This document shows positions 34,646 to 47,344 of a stretch of 64,000 nt of DNA, piece by piece. Position 1 is the first letter of the stretch. Every line of letters begins with the position of its first letter. The DNA is from Lycium barbarum. Taxonomy: Eukaryota; Streptophyta; Magnoliopsida; Solanales; Solanaceae. A program made the position numbers and the translations under genes. The stretch covers positions 18,236,203 to 18,300,202 of the forward strand of contig NC_083341.1 of assembly GCF_019175385.1 (NCBI RefSeq), given 5' to 3'. The notes beneath the pieces were generated by a model. That model was not told where the DNA came from. It saw only the letters and a program-made list of their open reading frames with translations, and ran no database searches.

Positions 34646-36627
34646 TACAAAAAGGAAAAAAAGAGTTAAAATTGTGAATCGACTTACAAATAGATACCAA
34701 ATTAAAAGCTAAAATAACATGAATAGCATAATTGAGCACACAAACAGCAAGGCAAGATAAAACAGTGGATGAGTAGGGAAATACCTAGGCATTACGTTTG
34801 GCCAAAAACAAAAATATTAATACTACGTTGGTCTTTACTTCGGTTTTATATAGTTCATATATAGTAAGGGTAAGTAAGCATTGATATTTATTTACTTATT
34901 ATACCCATATACCCCTCTTCGTATGCTCTAGAACTCTAAACCTATAAGGAATCCTAATTGTTAGCAAGAATCCCAAATAAGAAAAACTGAAAGAATCTTA
35001 AACCTTTTTTTCTTTCTTTCTTTCCTTTTTTCTAAACCTAAAACATGCACACGGCATTTATAATTTCCACACAAAGAGTACTACTTTTAAACTTCAATGT
35101 AATTTTTCTTTGTTATTACTTCTTTTTACAAATATATTATACTGAATAAATCTAAGGAAAGATTTAATAACCTAATTTTTAGTTTATTTCAAAATCCTAA
35201 ATATTAGAAGAATTATTGAATGACTATTAAAATATGGCCAACGTTAAAAACGACTCCAAAAATAACGAGGGTTTTTATTTTTATTTTTTTAAAAATATTA
35301 TAAAAATAATTAGTAATAATTTGAGGAAAATAGTTAATGACATTTTTGTCTATTGTAGAGTATTTTAATAAAGGGCAAAAATTTCAATCATCAAACCTAT
35401 AATGAATCCTAATTGGTAACAAGTATCCCAAATAAGAAAAATTGAAAGAATCCTAAACTTTTTTTTTTCTCTTTTTCTTTCTTTCTTTTTTTCTAAACCT
35501 AAAACATGCACACGACATTTATAATTTCTACACAAAAAGTACTCCTTTTAAACTTCAATGTAATTTTCCTTTGTTATTAATTCTTTTTACAAAATATTAT
35601 ACTGAATAAATCAAATAAGGAAAAATTTAATAACCTGATTTTTAGTTGATTTTAAAATCCTAAATATTAGAAGAATTATTGAATGACTATTAAAATATTC
35701 CAAAGTTAAAAAGGACTCCAAAAATAACGGGTTTTTTTAAAATATTATAAAAATAACTAGTAATAATTTGAGAAATAGTAAATGACATTTTTGTCTATTG
35801 TAGAGTCTTTAATGAAGGACAAAAAGTTCAATTTACATATTTAAAAACTATATGAAAGTTACTATAAGTTTCAATTCTTTTCATGTCCATAAGATTAAAA
35901 AATTATATTTAAAAATATTGGTCAAAGTTCACAAAGTCTTAATGTTTTTTTTTTCATCCACAAAGTCCTAATGTCAATAAGCGAAAAGTGTCACATAAAT
36001 TGAGATATGAGAAGTATATACCTTTGAAAGCTAAATTTTCGTTCTCCTGAGCAACAGTAAAATCCTAAGAAAATAGTGAAATCCCAATTATTAATATGAA
36101 AATAGAAGTATTATAGGATCAAGCACCTTTTTCACTTAAAAGACCACCAACGAAATAAAGACAAAATATGATAGGAGAAAATACTCTATAAAATAATTAC
36201 TCAAGAAGAGAGAGTTCAATCACATGCCTTTCAATGTCAAATCAAAAGTCTAATTTTAAAGCATTGACTTTAAACTTGCTTTTACCTACAATAAATTGTA
36301 AATATGAGTTAGGTATACAATCAACTTTGGAGTTTATTATGCAAATTAAGTGTCAGTTTAAAACTTACACGCCAAGAGGTCTATGCGGCTTTACACACCT
36401 AGAAACAGCAAAACAGTCACCTAGAACCTAAGCAAACAACAAATAAGTCATTAAATAGTTCAAACGTTACACGACACGCTATTAAACCCTAGAAATTTAT
36501 CATCAAAACATTAATATGTAATGATCATAAATTTTGTAAATATTTAATAAAACAAACTGCAAACATCGCAATAAGTACGATACAGAGAGTTTCAATCAGA
36601 AGATTAAATTGAAAACCTTAACAAGAA

Positions 36628-36768
36628 AGCTGAAGTTTCTCCATAGTAACAGGTGTAAGCCGATAACAGAGTTATCATGGTTGACCGCCTCATGTACGAT
36701 GAGCCTATTCACAGCTTTCTTCCGCTCTAGAATCGCTGTAGAAAAATCCTCCCTAGCATTTTTTCTGC
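36628..36768 (-). pseudogene. CDC48-like exon fragment, unit 3
   Basis: The best preserved copy. The minus strand reads EDFSTAILERKKAVNRLIVH, then EAVNHDNSVIGLH and, one base out of frame, PVTMEKLQL. It is preceded by CTTTTTGCAG, a good intron acceptor. In CDC48 this region starts the N domain, which binds cofactors; the fragment ends before the AAA modules and diverges right after the LQL codons. Confidence 0.88.
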
Positions 36769-38731
36769 AAAAAGGAAAAAAAAACACAGTTAAAAATTGT
36801 GGATTGACTTACAAATTGATACAAAATTAAAAGCTAAAACAACATGAATAGCATAATTGAGCAAACAAATAGCAAGGCAAGACAAAACAGTGGATGAGTA
36901 GGGAAATAACAAGGCATTACGTTTGACCAAAAACAATAATATTAATACTATGGTGGTCTTTACTTCGATTTTTATATAGTTCATATATAGTAGGGCTAAG
37001 TAAGCATTGATATTTATTTACTTAATATACCCCTCTTCGTATGCTGTAGAACTCTAAACCTATAAGGAATCCTAATGGTTGCAAGAATCCCAAATAAGAA
37101 AAACTGAAAGAAAATCTTGAACCTTCGTTTCTTTCTTTCTTTCCTTTTTTCTAAACCTAAAACATGCACACGACATTTATAATTTCCACACAAAAAGTAC
37201 TACTTTTAAACTTCAATGTAATTTTTCATTGTTGTTACTTTTTTTTTTACAAATATATTATACTGAATAAATCTAAGGAAAGATTTAATAACTTGATTTT
37301 TAGGTTATTTTAAAATCCTGAATATTAGAATAACTATTGAATGACTATTAAAATATGGCCAAAGTTACAAATGACTCCAAAAATAACGGGGTATTTTTTA
37401 CTTTTAAAAAAAAAAATTATAAAAATAATTAGTAATAATTTGAGGAAAATAGTAACTGACATTTTTGTCTATTGTAGAATCTCTTAATTTTGAGCAAAAA
37501 TTTCAATCAACAAACCTATAATGAATCCTAATGGGTAACAAGTATCCCAAATAAGAAAAATTGAAAGAATCCTAAACCTTTTTTTTTTTTCTTTCTTTCC
37601 TTTTTTCTAAACCTAAAACATGCACACAACATTTATAATTTCCACACAAAAAGTACACCTTTTAAACTTCAATGTAAGTTTCCTTTGTTTTTACTTCTTT
37701 TTACAAAATATTATACTGAATAAATCAAATAAGGAAATATTTAATAACCTGATTTTTAGTTGATTTCAAAATCCTAATTATTAGAAGAATTATTGAATGA
37801 CTATTAAAATATTGCCATAGTTAAAAAGGACTCCAAAAATAATGGTTTTTTTAAAATATTATAAAAATAATTAGTAATAATTTGAGGAAAATAGTAAATG
37901 GCATTTTTGTCGATTGTAGAGTCTTTTAATGAAGGGAAAAAAGTTCAATTTACATATTAAAAAACTATAACTATAAGTTGCAATTCTTTTCATATCCATA
38001 TGATAAAAAAAATTAAATATATTAGTCAAAGTTCACAAAGTCTTAATGTTTTTTTTTTTCATTCACAAAGTCTTAATGTCAATAAGCGAAAAGTGTCACA
38101 TAAATTGAAATAGGAGAAGTACATACCTTTCAAAGCTAAATTTCGTTCGCCCAAACAACAGTAAAATCCTAAGAAAATAGTGAAATCCCATCCCAATTAT
38201 TAATAAGAAAATAAAAGTACCATAGGACCAAACACCTTTTGACTTAAAAGACCACCAATGAGATAAAGACACAATTGACAGGAGAAAGTTTTCTATAAAA
38301 TAATTACTTAAGAAGAGAGAGAGAAATCACATGTCTTTCAATGTCAAATCAAAAGTCTAATTTTAAAGCATTAACTTTAAACATGCTTATATCGACAATA
38401 AATTGTAAAATATGAGTTAGGTATGTAATCAACTTTGGAGTTTATTATGTAAATTAAGTGTCAGTTTAAACTTACACGCCAAGAGGTATATGTGGCTTTA
38501 CACACCTAGAAACAACAAAACAGTCACCTAGAACCTAAGCAAACAACATATAAGTCATTAAATAGTTCAAACGCTACACTACACGCAATTAAATCCTAGA
38601 AATTTATCATTAAAACATTACTATGTAATGACCATAAATTCTGTAAATATTTAATAAAAAAACTACAAAACATCGCAATAAGTACGATACAGAGAGTTTC
38701 AATCAGAAGATTAAATTGAAAACCTTAATAA

Positions 38732-38873
38732 GAAAGCCGAAGTTTCTCCATAGTAACAGGTGTAAGACGATAATAGAATTATCATGGTTGACCGCCTTGT
38801 ATATGATGAGCCTATTAGCAGCTTTCTTCCGCTCCAGAATCGCCGTAGAAAAATCCTCCTTAGCATTTTTTCT
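38732..38873 (-). pseudogene. CDC48-like exon fragment, unit 4
   Basis: Minus-strand EDFSTAILERKKAANRLI, preceded by a TTTTTGCAG acceptor, then a more decayed DEAV...DN region. It shares the one-base deletion after the LH codons with the other copies. Confidence 0.82.
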
Positions 38874-39588
38874 GCAAAAAGGAAAAAAGAGTTAAAAATT
38901 GTGAATCGAGTTACAAATTGATACAAAATTTAAAAACTAAAACAACATGAATAGCATAATTGAGCAAACAAATAGCAAGGCTAGATAAAACAGTGGATGA
39001 GTAGGTAAATGGCTAGGCATTACGTTTGACCAAAAACAATAATATTAATACTATGTTGATCTTTATTTCGATTTTATATAGTTCATATATAGTAAGGCTA
39101 AGTAAGCTTTAATATTTATTTACTTAATATACATACCCCTCTTCGTATGCTCTAGAACTCTGAACCTATAAGGAATCCTAATTGTTAGCAAGAATCCCAA
39201 ATAAGAAAAACTTACAGAATCCTAAACCTTTTTTTCTTTTTTCTTTCTTTCCTTTTTTTCTAAACCTAAAACATGCACACGGCATTTATCATTTCCACAC
39301 AAAAAGTACTCCTTTTAAACTTCAATGTAATTTTCCTTTGTTATTACTTCTTTTTACAAATATATTATATTGAATAAATCTAAGGAAAGATTTAATAACC
39401 TGGTTTTTAGTTTATTTCAAAATCCAAAATATTAGAAGAATTATTGAATGACTATTAAAATATTGCCAAAATTAAAAAGGACTCCAAATATAATGGGGTT
39501 TTTTTTGCTTTTTGTTTTTAAAAATATTATAAAAATAATAAGTAATAATCTGAGGAAAATAGGAAATGACATTTTTGTCTATTGTAGA

Positions 39589-40815
39589 TGATACACCCAG
39601 ATTACACCTTTAATATTAGGAGTAAGCGGTCATTGTCAAATATAGAACCCAACAAGGTTGGGGTCGAATCCCACAGAGAATACAATGATGAAATATACTT
39701 GCTAAGTGTAACGCTAGACTATTAGTCTATATTTCAAGGGAGAGGGGAATATAATAATGATTGGTTTGAAGTTTGATCATTAATGACTAAGAGTTGTTGT
39801 TATCGAATGTGAACTATTGGTAAAGGGACTAAAGTTGTGGTTCCAATGGAAAGTAATGCAAATGGGTATCAATTCAACTTCTTTAAATGTCTAGACGCAA
39901 TTAAACATGGGCTACGTAACTTTATCAAAAGTCTCTCAACCAAATTGATAAATATCATTGCTAAGCTTTCTCAAGACTTAGAATGTGAAAAATGTGAACA
40001 CCCATTAATGTTTCAAGTTCGCTTTCCTATCTCTAGCTCAAGCTATTAGATGGATGTAATGACCCAAATCCTTGCTATCTAACTCTTTTTCTAACTTTCA
40101 CTTTCTTTCTCAAGCAAAGCAAAAGTACTTAGGCACAAATAATGTTTGCAACCATTAAAAGACATTAAAGCATGAAAAATTGATAGAATGCATCCTTAAC
40201 ATAAAGATGAGGTTTAAATATGAAACCCAATCACATAACTAACACATTTGGTTCCACAATCTGAGCTAATGGATTTAGCTACTCATTTCCATTAAGTAAA
40301 AGACAAAGGTAAATAAAGTATTCATAAAATCTTACAAAGTTAATGGAAGAAGACAACAAAAGTGGAAGATTCCTCTTTAAAGTTTCAACAACCAATAATC
40401 AATAAGCCTCTACAAAAAGACAACAAAATGAAGTGTGGAATATCGTTCACAAAACCATAGGAGAGTATTTATAGCCTTCCAAAACGGGAGCAATTTGTGG
40501 ATAAAAATATCCCTGCGAGCCGCATGTTGCACATGACTCTCGTATGTCTTACATTTTAGGCAAATGACTTGCGGCAGCTACGGTCTTGGATGTCCCTTGC
40601 AAGTGGCACCTGTGTCTGGCAGGTGCTACTCGCAGATGCTGCAGCCAATTTCTTCAAAATTTCACAAATCTTTGCACACACTTGCTGCAGCACATGCGTT
40701 TGGCATGTGTGACCTGCGGCTCGCCGGTTATGCTCCTTCCATTTTGGCTTATTTTGCTTCGTTATAGTCTTTTCGGCATTTTCGCCTTTTTTTTAGCTTA
40801 GTTAGCTCATTTTTG
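39589..40815 (-). mobile_element. Athila-type LTR, truncated at its 5' end
   Basis: Read on the minus strand it matches the Athila LTR at 47345-48784: the inner end GGTGTAATCTGGGTGTATCA at 39589, the GGGATTCGACCCCAACCTTG block, the TTTGGTCC... segment and the GCATGTTGCACATG region. Its first ~100 bp are not recognisable, and it passes into another LTR near 40815-40830. The bases before 39589 (GTAGA) do not recur at the other side. Confidence 0.75.
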
Positions 40816-40829
40816 AATTGAGGGGACCG

Positions 40830-43502
40830 TTAACACGCTTCCCAAGGTGTCTAGATTTGATTCGGGCGATTTTTTGTGGAATTTAGGCTTTAAGCGAAAA
40901 AGAGTTGACTAAAAGTTGACTTTTGGGTAAACAGATATTTTTCGGTAATCCGTCGATTCCAAGAGGTTCGGATGGTCGTTTAGAACCTGTGTGCATATCT
41001 GGTTCGGTTCCCAATCCACTTGGATGCATTTTGAGGCTTGGGTTGAGAAGTTGGTAATGAGGTACTGGGGGTTGACTCGGTCAACGAGACCTCCGTTGGA
41101 AATTCTGAGGCCACGAGTGCGTTCGTAGCGTGTTTTTATGTTGGTTTGTGTATGTGGTTTGTGAGCAGATGGCCACGGGAGTGTTTCGGGATTTCGATTG
41201 AGACTTGAAAATTATTTGGGATCTGGTACCTGGTGTCTGCCAATACGGCACCAGTGCCGTCCCCGCGGCACCGCTATTGTGGTGGGATGGCCGCTAGGGC
41301 GGCCAAGTGAGTTTTGGCCCAGACCGTCCCAACAGCCTGTGATGGCACTGGGACGGTGGCGCTGTTGCGGCTTAAGTGTGTATTAAAAAAACCCTTAGTC
41401 TATCATTTATTCCCATTACGAAAATTGAGCTCTTGGGGACTGTTTTCGAAGAATCTTGGAGAAAACTCTTGGTGGTAAGTCTTACTAACCTCTTTACTAA
41501 TTCCTTGTTCCTAAACATCATAGATTCTTCTTTCCTTATTAGTTCCTTAGTAATGAAATATAAAAGTGGATTTAATGAATATTCTACTTAGGATTTTAAA
41601 TGATGAAATTGATTGGGTTTATGCTAGATTATGATATATCTAAGATTGTTAATCATATATCTTCCATTATTAGTATTGAATCCTTGAATCAAAGAGTTGG
41701 GATTTATACCCAAAATTGGGGTTTTTGCTTGAAATTTGAAATTAGGTGAATCCTTGAGTTAATTTAGTAATTAGCTGTTGAGTTTTGATCACCTAGTGTT
41801 TAATTTGATATTTTTCTCTCGAGTTTCCCGTTTTGACCTTGTGGGCCCCGTTTTTCCAAATTATAGGGTTGATTTTGACGTAAATTGAATGATAGCAGTA
41901 TTAGTATTGATTCTCATGATTTCTAATCTCGATTTTGAATATGCCTAGACTTCTTTGATCTTGAGGCTCAGCGGAAGGGCAAGGCAAAAGAGTGATTGTT
42001 GGTATTTGTTGTTCGGCCATCCAGGTAGGTTATGGCTTACCCTTGGTGAGACTTCTTGTAGCGAATCGGTGAAAGCATGTAAACCTTCGGGTATGAAGTT
42101 AGGTTGGATATGGCCCTGTTGCGTGATTGGGGCTAGCCACTCTATTGTGTTGTGACTTAATTGTTCTATTGTGTGGGCTTGATGCCACGTGCTGTTAGTA
42201 GATATTGGAAACTGTTGTTACATCTTGATTGTGATATGGTGGTACCTTAATTTTGATGTTGATACGAGGATAGAGTTCCGTATGACCTGCGTGGTTGTTG
42301 ATGATATTATTGGCGCACCCATATTGGTACTTGTGACACTGATATATTGTTGGCGTACCCATGTTGGTACTTGTGACATTGATAAGTTGTTGGCGTACCC
42401 ATGTTGGTACTCGTGATATTGAGCTGATTCTTGATGTTGACACATGCACTGCACTCAATTCTCATTCTTCATGATATATTGTTGATACACTGTTGATACT
42501 TGGTGAAACATTGTGATGAGCTTGGCTCGATTTTTAAATGAGAGTGAAGTGAGACTCCGATATCCAATGTTAGTCCCTGAATCATGGATTGAGTAAGTGC
42601 ATGGACTCTGCAGGTCCCCCAGGGTGGTGCTAGTGAGAACCCCCGTGAGCAAAGATCCGGGTCTTGTCTGTCTGTTGGGTAAAGATCCGGGACGAGTGAC
42701 ACTTAGACTTCACGAGTCACCTTGGGTTGTGCTACCGAGACGTCGATACTTCCGTCCGGGGTATATTTGTACACTGTATTGCATTGCATTGACATTCATA
42801 CATCATTGCATTGCATTGCATTACATCTTGGTTTATATTATGATGATTCGGTGTTGTACTTGTGTTGTTTGATTTTCGGATTGTATGTATATCGAGACTT
42901 GACATACTTGTGTATAGATTCTTCAACCTATGTGATGACGGATACTTGATTCTGATTGTGTTCTACTTATACTTGTTGATTTATCTGCTTATCTTGCTTT
43001 ATTGTCTGAATTATGTTAGCTATACTTAGTCGGCCGATGATACCTACCAGTATTGTGGTTTTGCACTAACCTGCACTTGCTGCATTCCTTTATGAATGTA
43101 GAGTTCTAGTTTGGGTCTGCTTCCATCTCCCGTGGCTGATAGTCGCCATCAACATAGCATCGAGTTTCTAGGATGAGCATGAGTCGTTTGCTGCCTTGAA
43201 GACTCCTCTTATTATTATGTCTTACTTTCTACTCTGAGATATAGGCAAATTGATGTATTATTACATTCCAGACTTGTATAATTTCACTTAGATGCTCTTG
43301 TATGGCTTAGACCAGACCCTGGGGGTATTTTTCTTATTTTCGCACTATTTCTATTATATATTATTGTGAGACTTATGTAATTATTCTTTTCTGCTTGACT
43401 GAATTATTTATTTATGTCTTTACTTATCGTATGGTTGAGAGTCTGGTTACCGAGGTGGAAAAGGTAAATGCCCGCACGACTTAGTCGAAATGAATCGTGA
43501 CA
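40830..43502 (+). mobile_element. Tekay-like gypsy 5' LTR, truncated
   Basis: Non-coding DNA directly before a tRNA-Met-type PBS and a gypsy gag. It ends CGTGACA at 43502. GC-rich direct repeats (GGCACCGCTATTGTGG, GGTGGCGCTGTTGCGG) and a 3-copy minirepeat occur inside. The usual TGTAAC-type start is missing, so the left end was lost where it meets the Athila-type LTR. Confidence 0.6.
42300..42424. repeat. Three-copy minirepeat in the gypsy LTR
   Basis: Three units of about 42 bp, each built as TTGTTGGCGTACCCATGTTG followed by GTACTTGTGACATTGA, with a few substitutions. Confidence 0.9.
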
Positions 43503-43504
43503 AG

Positions 43505-43517
43505 TTAGTATCAGAGC
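43505..43517 (+). promoter_or_regulatory. Primer-binding site of the Tekay-like element
   Basis: TTAGTATCAGAGC follows the LTR end after two bases; it differs from the standard initiator tRNA-Met PBS by one base (A for G). Confidence 0.75.
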
Positions 43518-43715
43518 CCTAGGTTACCCGTTTTATAATACAAGAGCGTGTCTAGTAGAGTCTCGTGGATCGGTGCGATGAGCTCCGTACTTATCTGCGA
43601 GAGACTATAGAACATTTAGGAAATCTAACTTTCTTTCATTATTTCGTGCTACTTTATTCTAATTGGTATCTGGAGAGATCAAATTGGTATCTGACTCTTA
43701 TCTCTTCTCTAAAAA

Positions 43716-45290
43716 ATGGTGAGGACTCGAGCTACTATGGCTCGAGGTCAGGTGCCAGAGCCTGCAGCTACGGCTGGCAGCCGAGGGCGAGCGACAGCCT
43801 GAGGATGCGGCAGAACTAGAGGCCGTGGGGATGCCCCAGCTAGGGGCAGGGCTCCCGCGGTAGGACAGCGGCGCGAGCGATCTTCCTTCTCCTAAGCCTG
43901 AGGATCAACGGGATCGAGACCCCGCCACAGAGGATGTGGCCCCAGCACAGACACAGCCCGATGTTACTTATAATCAGGCTATGCATGATACTATGGCCAA
44001 AGTCTTACTTCATCTAGATGCCCAGCAGGCTACCGCTGATGTTACTACTCCTGACGGAGGTTCACAGACCAGAGTTGGGGCGCAGATCCCTAAGCAGAGA
44101 CCTACTCGGGTAGCACACCCCGCTGCAACTATGCTTCTCGTTATTGATGCGGTACCCACTCCTGGTGATTATTTGAGGCCTATAGAGGGCGCTGTAATGC
44201 CGTGTCTGATCAGGATCTTGTTGGGAGATTCAAGAAGTTAGAGCCCCTGAGGTTTTTGGGTACTGCTTCTGAGGACAATTATGAGTTTATTCTGGATATG
44301 CATGAGCTGTTACATAGGATGGGGATCGTGGAGACCCATGGAGTTGATTATGTGTCCTACCAGTTTCGCGACGATGCGAAGACTTGGTGGAGGTATTTTG
44401 TTTCTTGCAGACCTGAGGGTTCCTCTCCCATGACTTGTACTCAGTTCTACCAGGCCTTCCTTGAGAAGTATGTGCCTCGGTCTTTGAGAGAGGCGTGTAG
44501 GGAGGATTTTCTACATATACAGCAGAGGGGTATGACTGTGGAGGCCTATGTGACTCGTTATCTGCATCTGGCCTGTTATTCCACCCCCTTGATCCCTACT
44601 GAGCCTGACAGGATTAGGCGTTTTGTTAGTGGGTTGGTCGGTTCTCTTCAGATTCCTTGCCTTCAGATGGAGGCAATGGGGGCTTCCTTCTAGTCTATCT
44701 TCGAGCATGCTTCTTTGGTTGAGGCCGCTAAGGCCTGTACATTTGGAGGTGGTGGTGACAAGAGACAACGACAAATTGGGAGTTATGGTGGTTCTAGTTT
44801 CAGGGGTGCCGGTCAGTCTTGTAAGTAGTATCAGCCATATTCTGGCCACCCTGTGCACTCAGCTTTGTAGGCTACTTCCAGTGACCCACCCAGACAGACT
44901 CTTGAGAGTTCGTTTTCTAGACTAGTAGACAGGGTTATTTCATCCGGGTCATCAGCTTCAGTTTATCAGCCTTCATCCCCTCTGATCTGTTTTTCTTGTA
45001 GAGAGGTTGGACATATTTATAGGAGGTGTTCTTGAGCCAGACAGGATTATCAGCCACAGAGGACTCCGACATCGTCTGGTGGTCGAGATGGTCCTTCTCA
45101 GAAAGGCAGCGTCCAGACAGGCCGCGGTATTTCTCAGGGTTCCAGAGTCAGACCCTAGGCAGCTAGAGGTGGGTCCCAGAGTGTGAGAAGGGATCTCAGA
45201 CTGGACGTGGTGGGGCCCATGTTTACATATTTTCGGGTACGCTCGAGACAGAGGCCTCAAATGTTGTTATTGTAAGTACCATTTTTGTCC
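43716..45290 (+). pseudogene. Tekay-like gypsy gag, broken
   Basis: The ATG at 43716 opens MVRTRATMARGQVPEPAATA but meets TGA after 28 codons. The capsid-type domain is clearest at 44215-44690: RFKKLEPLRFLGTASEDN, then KTWWRYF, FLEKYVPRSLREACREDFL and a C-terminal RIRRFVSGLV. A zinc knuckle CFSCREVGHIYRRCS lies at about 44988. Several stops and frame changes make it non-functional. This capsid pattern (W...FLxKYVP..LRE) belongs to chromovirus-type gypsy elements. Confidence 0.8.
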
Positions 45291-47339
45291 GTCATAGAGC
45301 AACATCTGTGTTATTTGATCCTGGATCCACTTACTCGTATGTATCTGCATATCATGTCGTTGGTTGGGATTTGCCTTGTGATAGCATAGATATACCTGTT
45401 CACGTGCCTACTCCGATTAGAGATTCTATGATTGTTGATTGAGTTTACCGGTCTTGTTTGGTTACTTTTATGGGGTCTTGTTTCATTAGACCGAGTGTCT
45501 CCCCTTGGGGTGCTCCTGTGTTATTTGTGAAGAATAAAGATAGGACCATGAGGATGTGCATTGATTATCGCCAGCTAAACAAGGTTACCATTCGGAACAA
45601 ATGTCCTATGCCACGTATTGATGATCTGTTTGACCAGCTTCAGGGTGCTTCAGTGTTTTCAAAAATTGACTTGCGTTCAGGCTACCACCAGTTGAAGGTC
45701 AGGGTGAAGGATATTCCGAAGGCAGCTTTTCGAACTAGATATGTCCACTACAGGTTTCTAGTGATGTCTTTTAGGCTTACCAATGCCCCGACTGCATTTA
45801 TGACTTTGGTGAATGGCATCTTTAGGTCATTCCTTGATTGCTTCGTGATTGTGTTTATTGATGATATCTTGGTGTATTTCTAGAGTAGAGAGGAGCATGA
45901 GAGCCATCTTCGTACTATTCTTAGGTTATTGAAGAAGCATAGCTTGTTTGCTAAATTTTCTAAGAGTGAGTTTTGGTGAGAGTCTGTAGCATTCTCTGGC
46001 CATGTTATGTCTAAGGATGGGATTATGGTTGACCTACAGAAGATTGAGGCTGTGAGGGGTTGGGCGAGGCCCACTACTGTTACCGAAGTTCGTAGTTTCG
46101 TGGGTTTGGGCAGCTATTACCGTCGCTTTGTGAAGGCTTTTGCTGCTATTGCTTCATCTTTGACTAGATTGAATCAGAAGGATGTTCCCTTCTAGTGGTC
46201 CGATGATTGTGAGGAGAGCTTTCAAAAGCTTAAGCTTCTTTTGACTTCAGCTCCGATCTTGGCATTACCCATGGAGGGCAAGGATTTCGTGATCTATTGT
46301 GATGCCTCTCGTGTGGGTTTGGGTGTTGTGTTGATGTAGGAGGATAGAGCGATAGCTTATTCCTTCCGTCAGTTGAAGATTCATGAAAAGAATTACCCTA
46401 CCTATGATTTAGAGTTGTTGGGTGTGGTCTTTGCTTTGAAGATTTGGAGGCACTATTTGTACGGTGTCCATTGTGAGGTTTTCACCGATCACCGTAGTCT
46501 TCAGCATGTGTTTACCCATAGAGATCTTAATTCCAAGCAGTGTTGATGGATGGAGCTCCTTAAGGACTATGACATCTCTATTCTTTATCATCCTGGGAAA
46601 GCCAATATGGTGGTTGATGGCTTGAATCGCAAGGCAGTGAGTACGGGGAGTTTAGCTCGTTTGATTGCTTCCGAGCATCGGTTAGCCATGGAGGTTCAGA
46701 CTCTAGCTAACAGTTTCTTTCGCCTTGATATTTCATCTTCAGGCAACACTTTGGCCTGTGTAAAGACGAGGTCATCCTTATTGGATCGGATCAGGACTCA
46801 TCAGTTTGAAGATGCTCAGTTGAGCAAGATTAGAGATAGAGTTTTGAGGGGTGAGGCCAAGGAGGCCGTGATTGATTCTGAGGGCATTTTGAGATTAGGG
46901 GACGCCTGTGCGTTCCTCGTGTTGGTGATATGATTCAGTTGATCTTGTCTGAGGCTCATACCACTCGCTATTCCATTCATCCGGGGGCGACTAAGATGTA
47001 TCGTGATTTGAGACAGCACTATTAGTGGCGTCGGATGAAGAGAGATAAGTTGATTTCGTGGCTAATTGTGGGCATTGTCAACGGTGTGCTTCAGAGGATT
47101 CCCATTCCCGAGTGGATGTGGGAGAGGATTACCATGGATTTTGTTTTAGATCTTCCGAAGACCCTGGGTAAGTTTGATTCTATTTGGGTGATAGTTGATC
47201 AGTTGACTGTTGATCGGTTGACTAAGTCCGCTCACTTTGTTCCAGTTTAGGTTTCCTATACCGTGGAGAAGTTAGCCAAGTTGTACATCCGGGATATTAT
47301 GAGATTGCATGAGGTTCCTAATTCTGTTGTATCTGATCA
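45291..47339 (+). pseudogene. Tekay-like gypsy pol, broken and truncated
   Basis: Protease core LFDPGSTYSYVS at about 45313. Then, after an apparent deletion and a stop, RT from 45458: [41 protein letters not shown] and catalytic FIDDILVY. RNase H follows: [30 protein letters not shown] and TDHRSLQ. The integrase zinc region is decayed; the core begins PIPEWMWERITMDFV and stops at about 47339 (VSDQ, where VSDRG is expected), cut by the Athila LTR. At least seven in-frame stops are visible. Any chromodomain has been lost with the 3' end. Confidence 0.88.
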
Positions 47340-47344
47340 GATAC

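Larger units (their letters stand above)
31949..39588 (-). repeat. Tandem array of 2.1-kb units with CDC48 fragments
   Basis: Unit starts (CTCTATAAAATAATTACT or close) lie at 31949, 34060, 36184 and 38291, so the periods are 2111, 2124 and 2107 bp. The fourth unit is cut at 39588 by an Athila-type LTR. Units are highly similar over their full length. Each holds, in order on the plus strand: a conserved segment with CACGCCAAGAGGT, a CDC48-derived fragment (minus strand), and two related blocks of about 450 bp starting near AACCTATAAGGAATCC and AACCTATAATGAATCC, so the unit itself contains an older duplication. The arrangement is a higher-order repeat made from a gene piece, not a classical short satellite. 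Confidence 0.93.

Noticed and set aside
36380..36412. Minus-strand CVKPHRPLGV in each array unit as a second CDC48 exon (resembling GVKPPKGIL)
   Set aside because: The similarity is only a few residues and the pattern breaks after the Arg; too short to claim.
34110..36431. Near-identical small ORFs of 65 codons (starting MSNQKSNF) in successive array units as a possible microprotein family
   Set aside because: They repeat because the whole 2.1-kb unit is repeated. They lack any recognised motif, and units 1 and 4 do not keep the frame.
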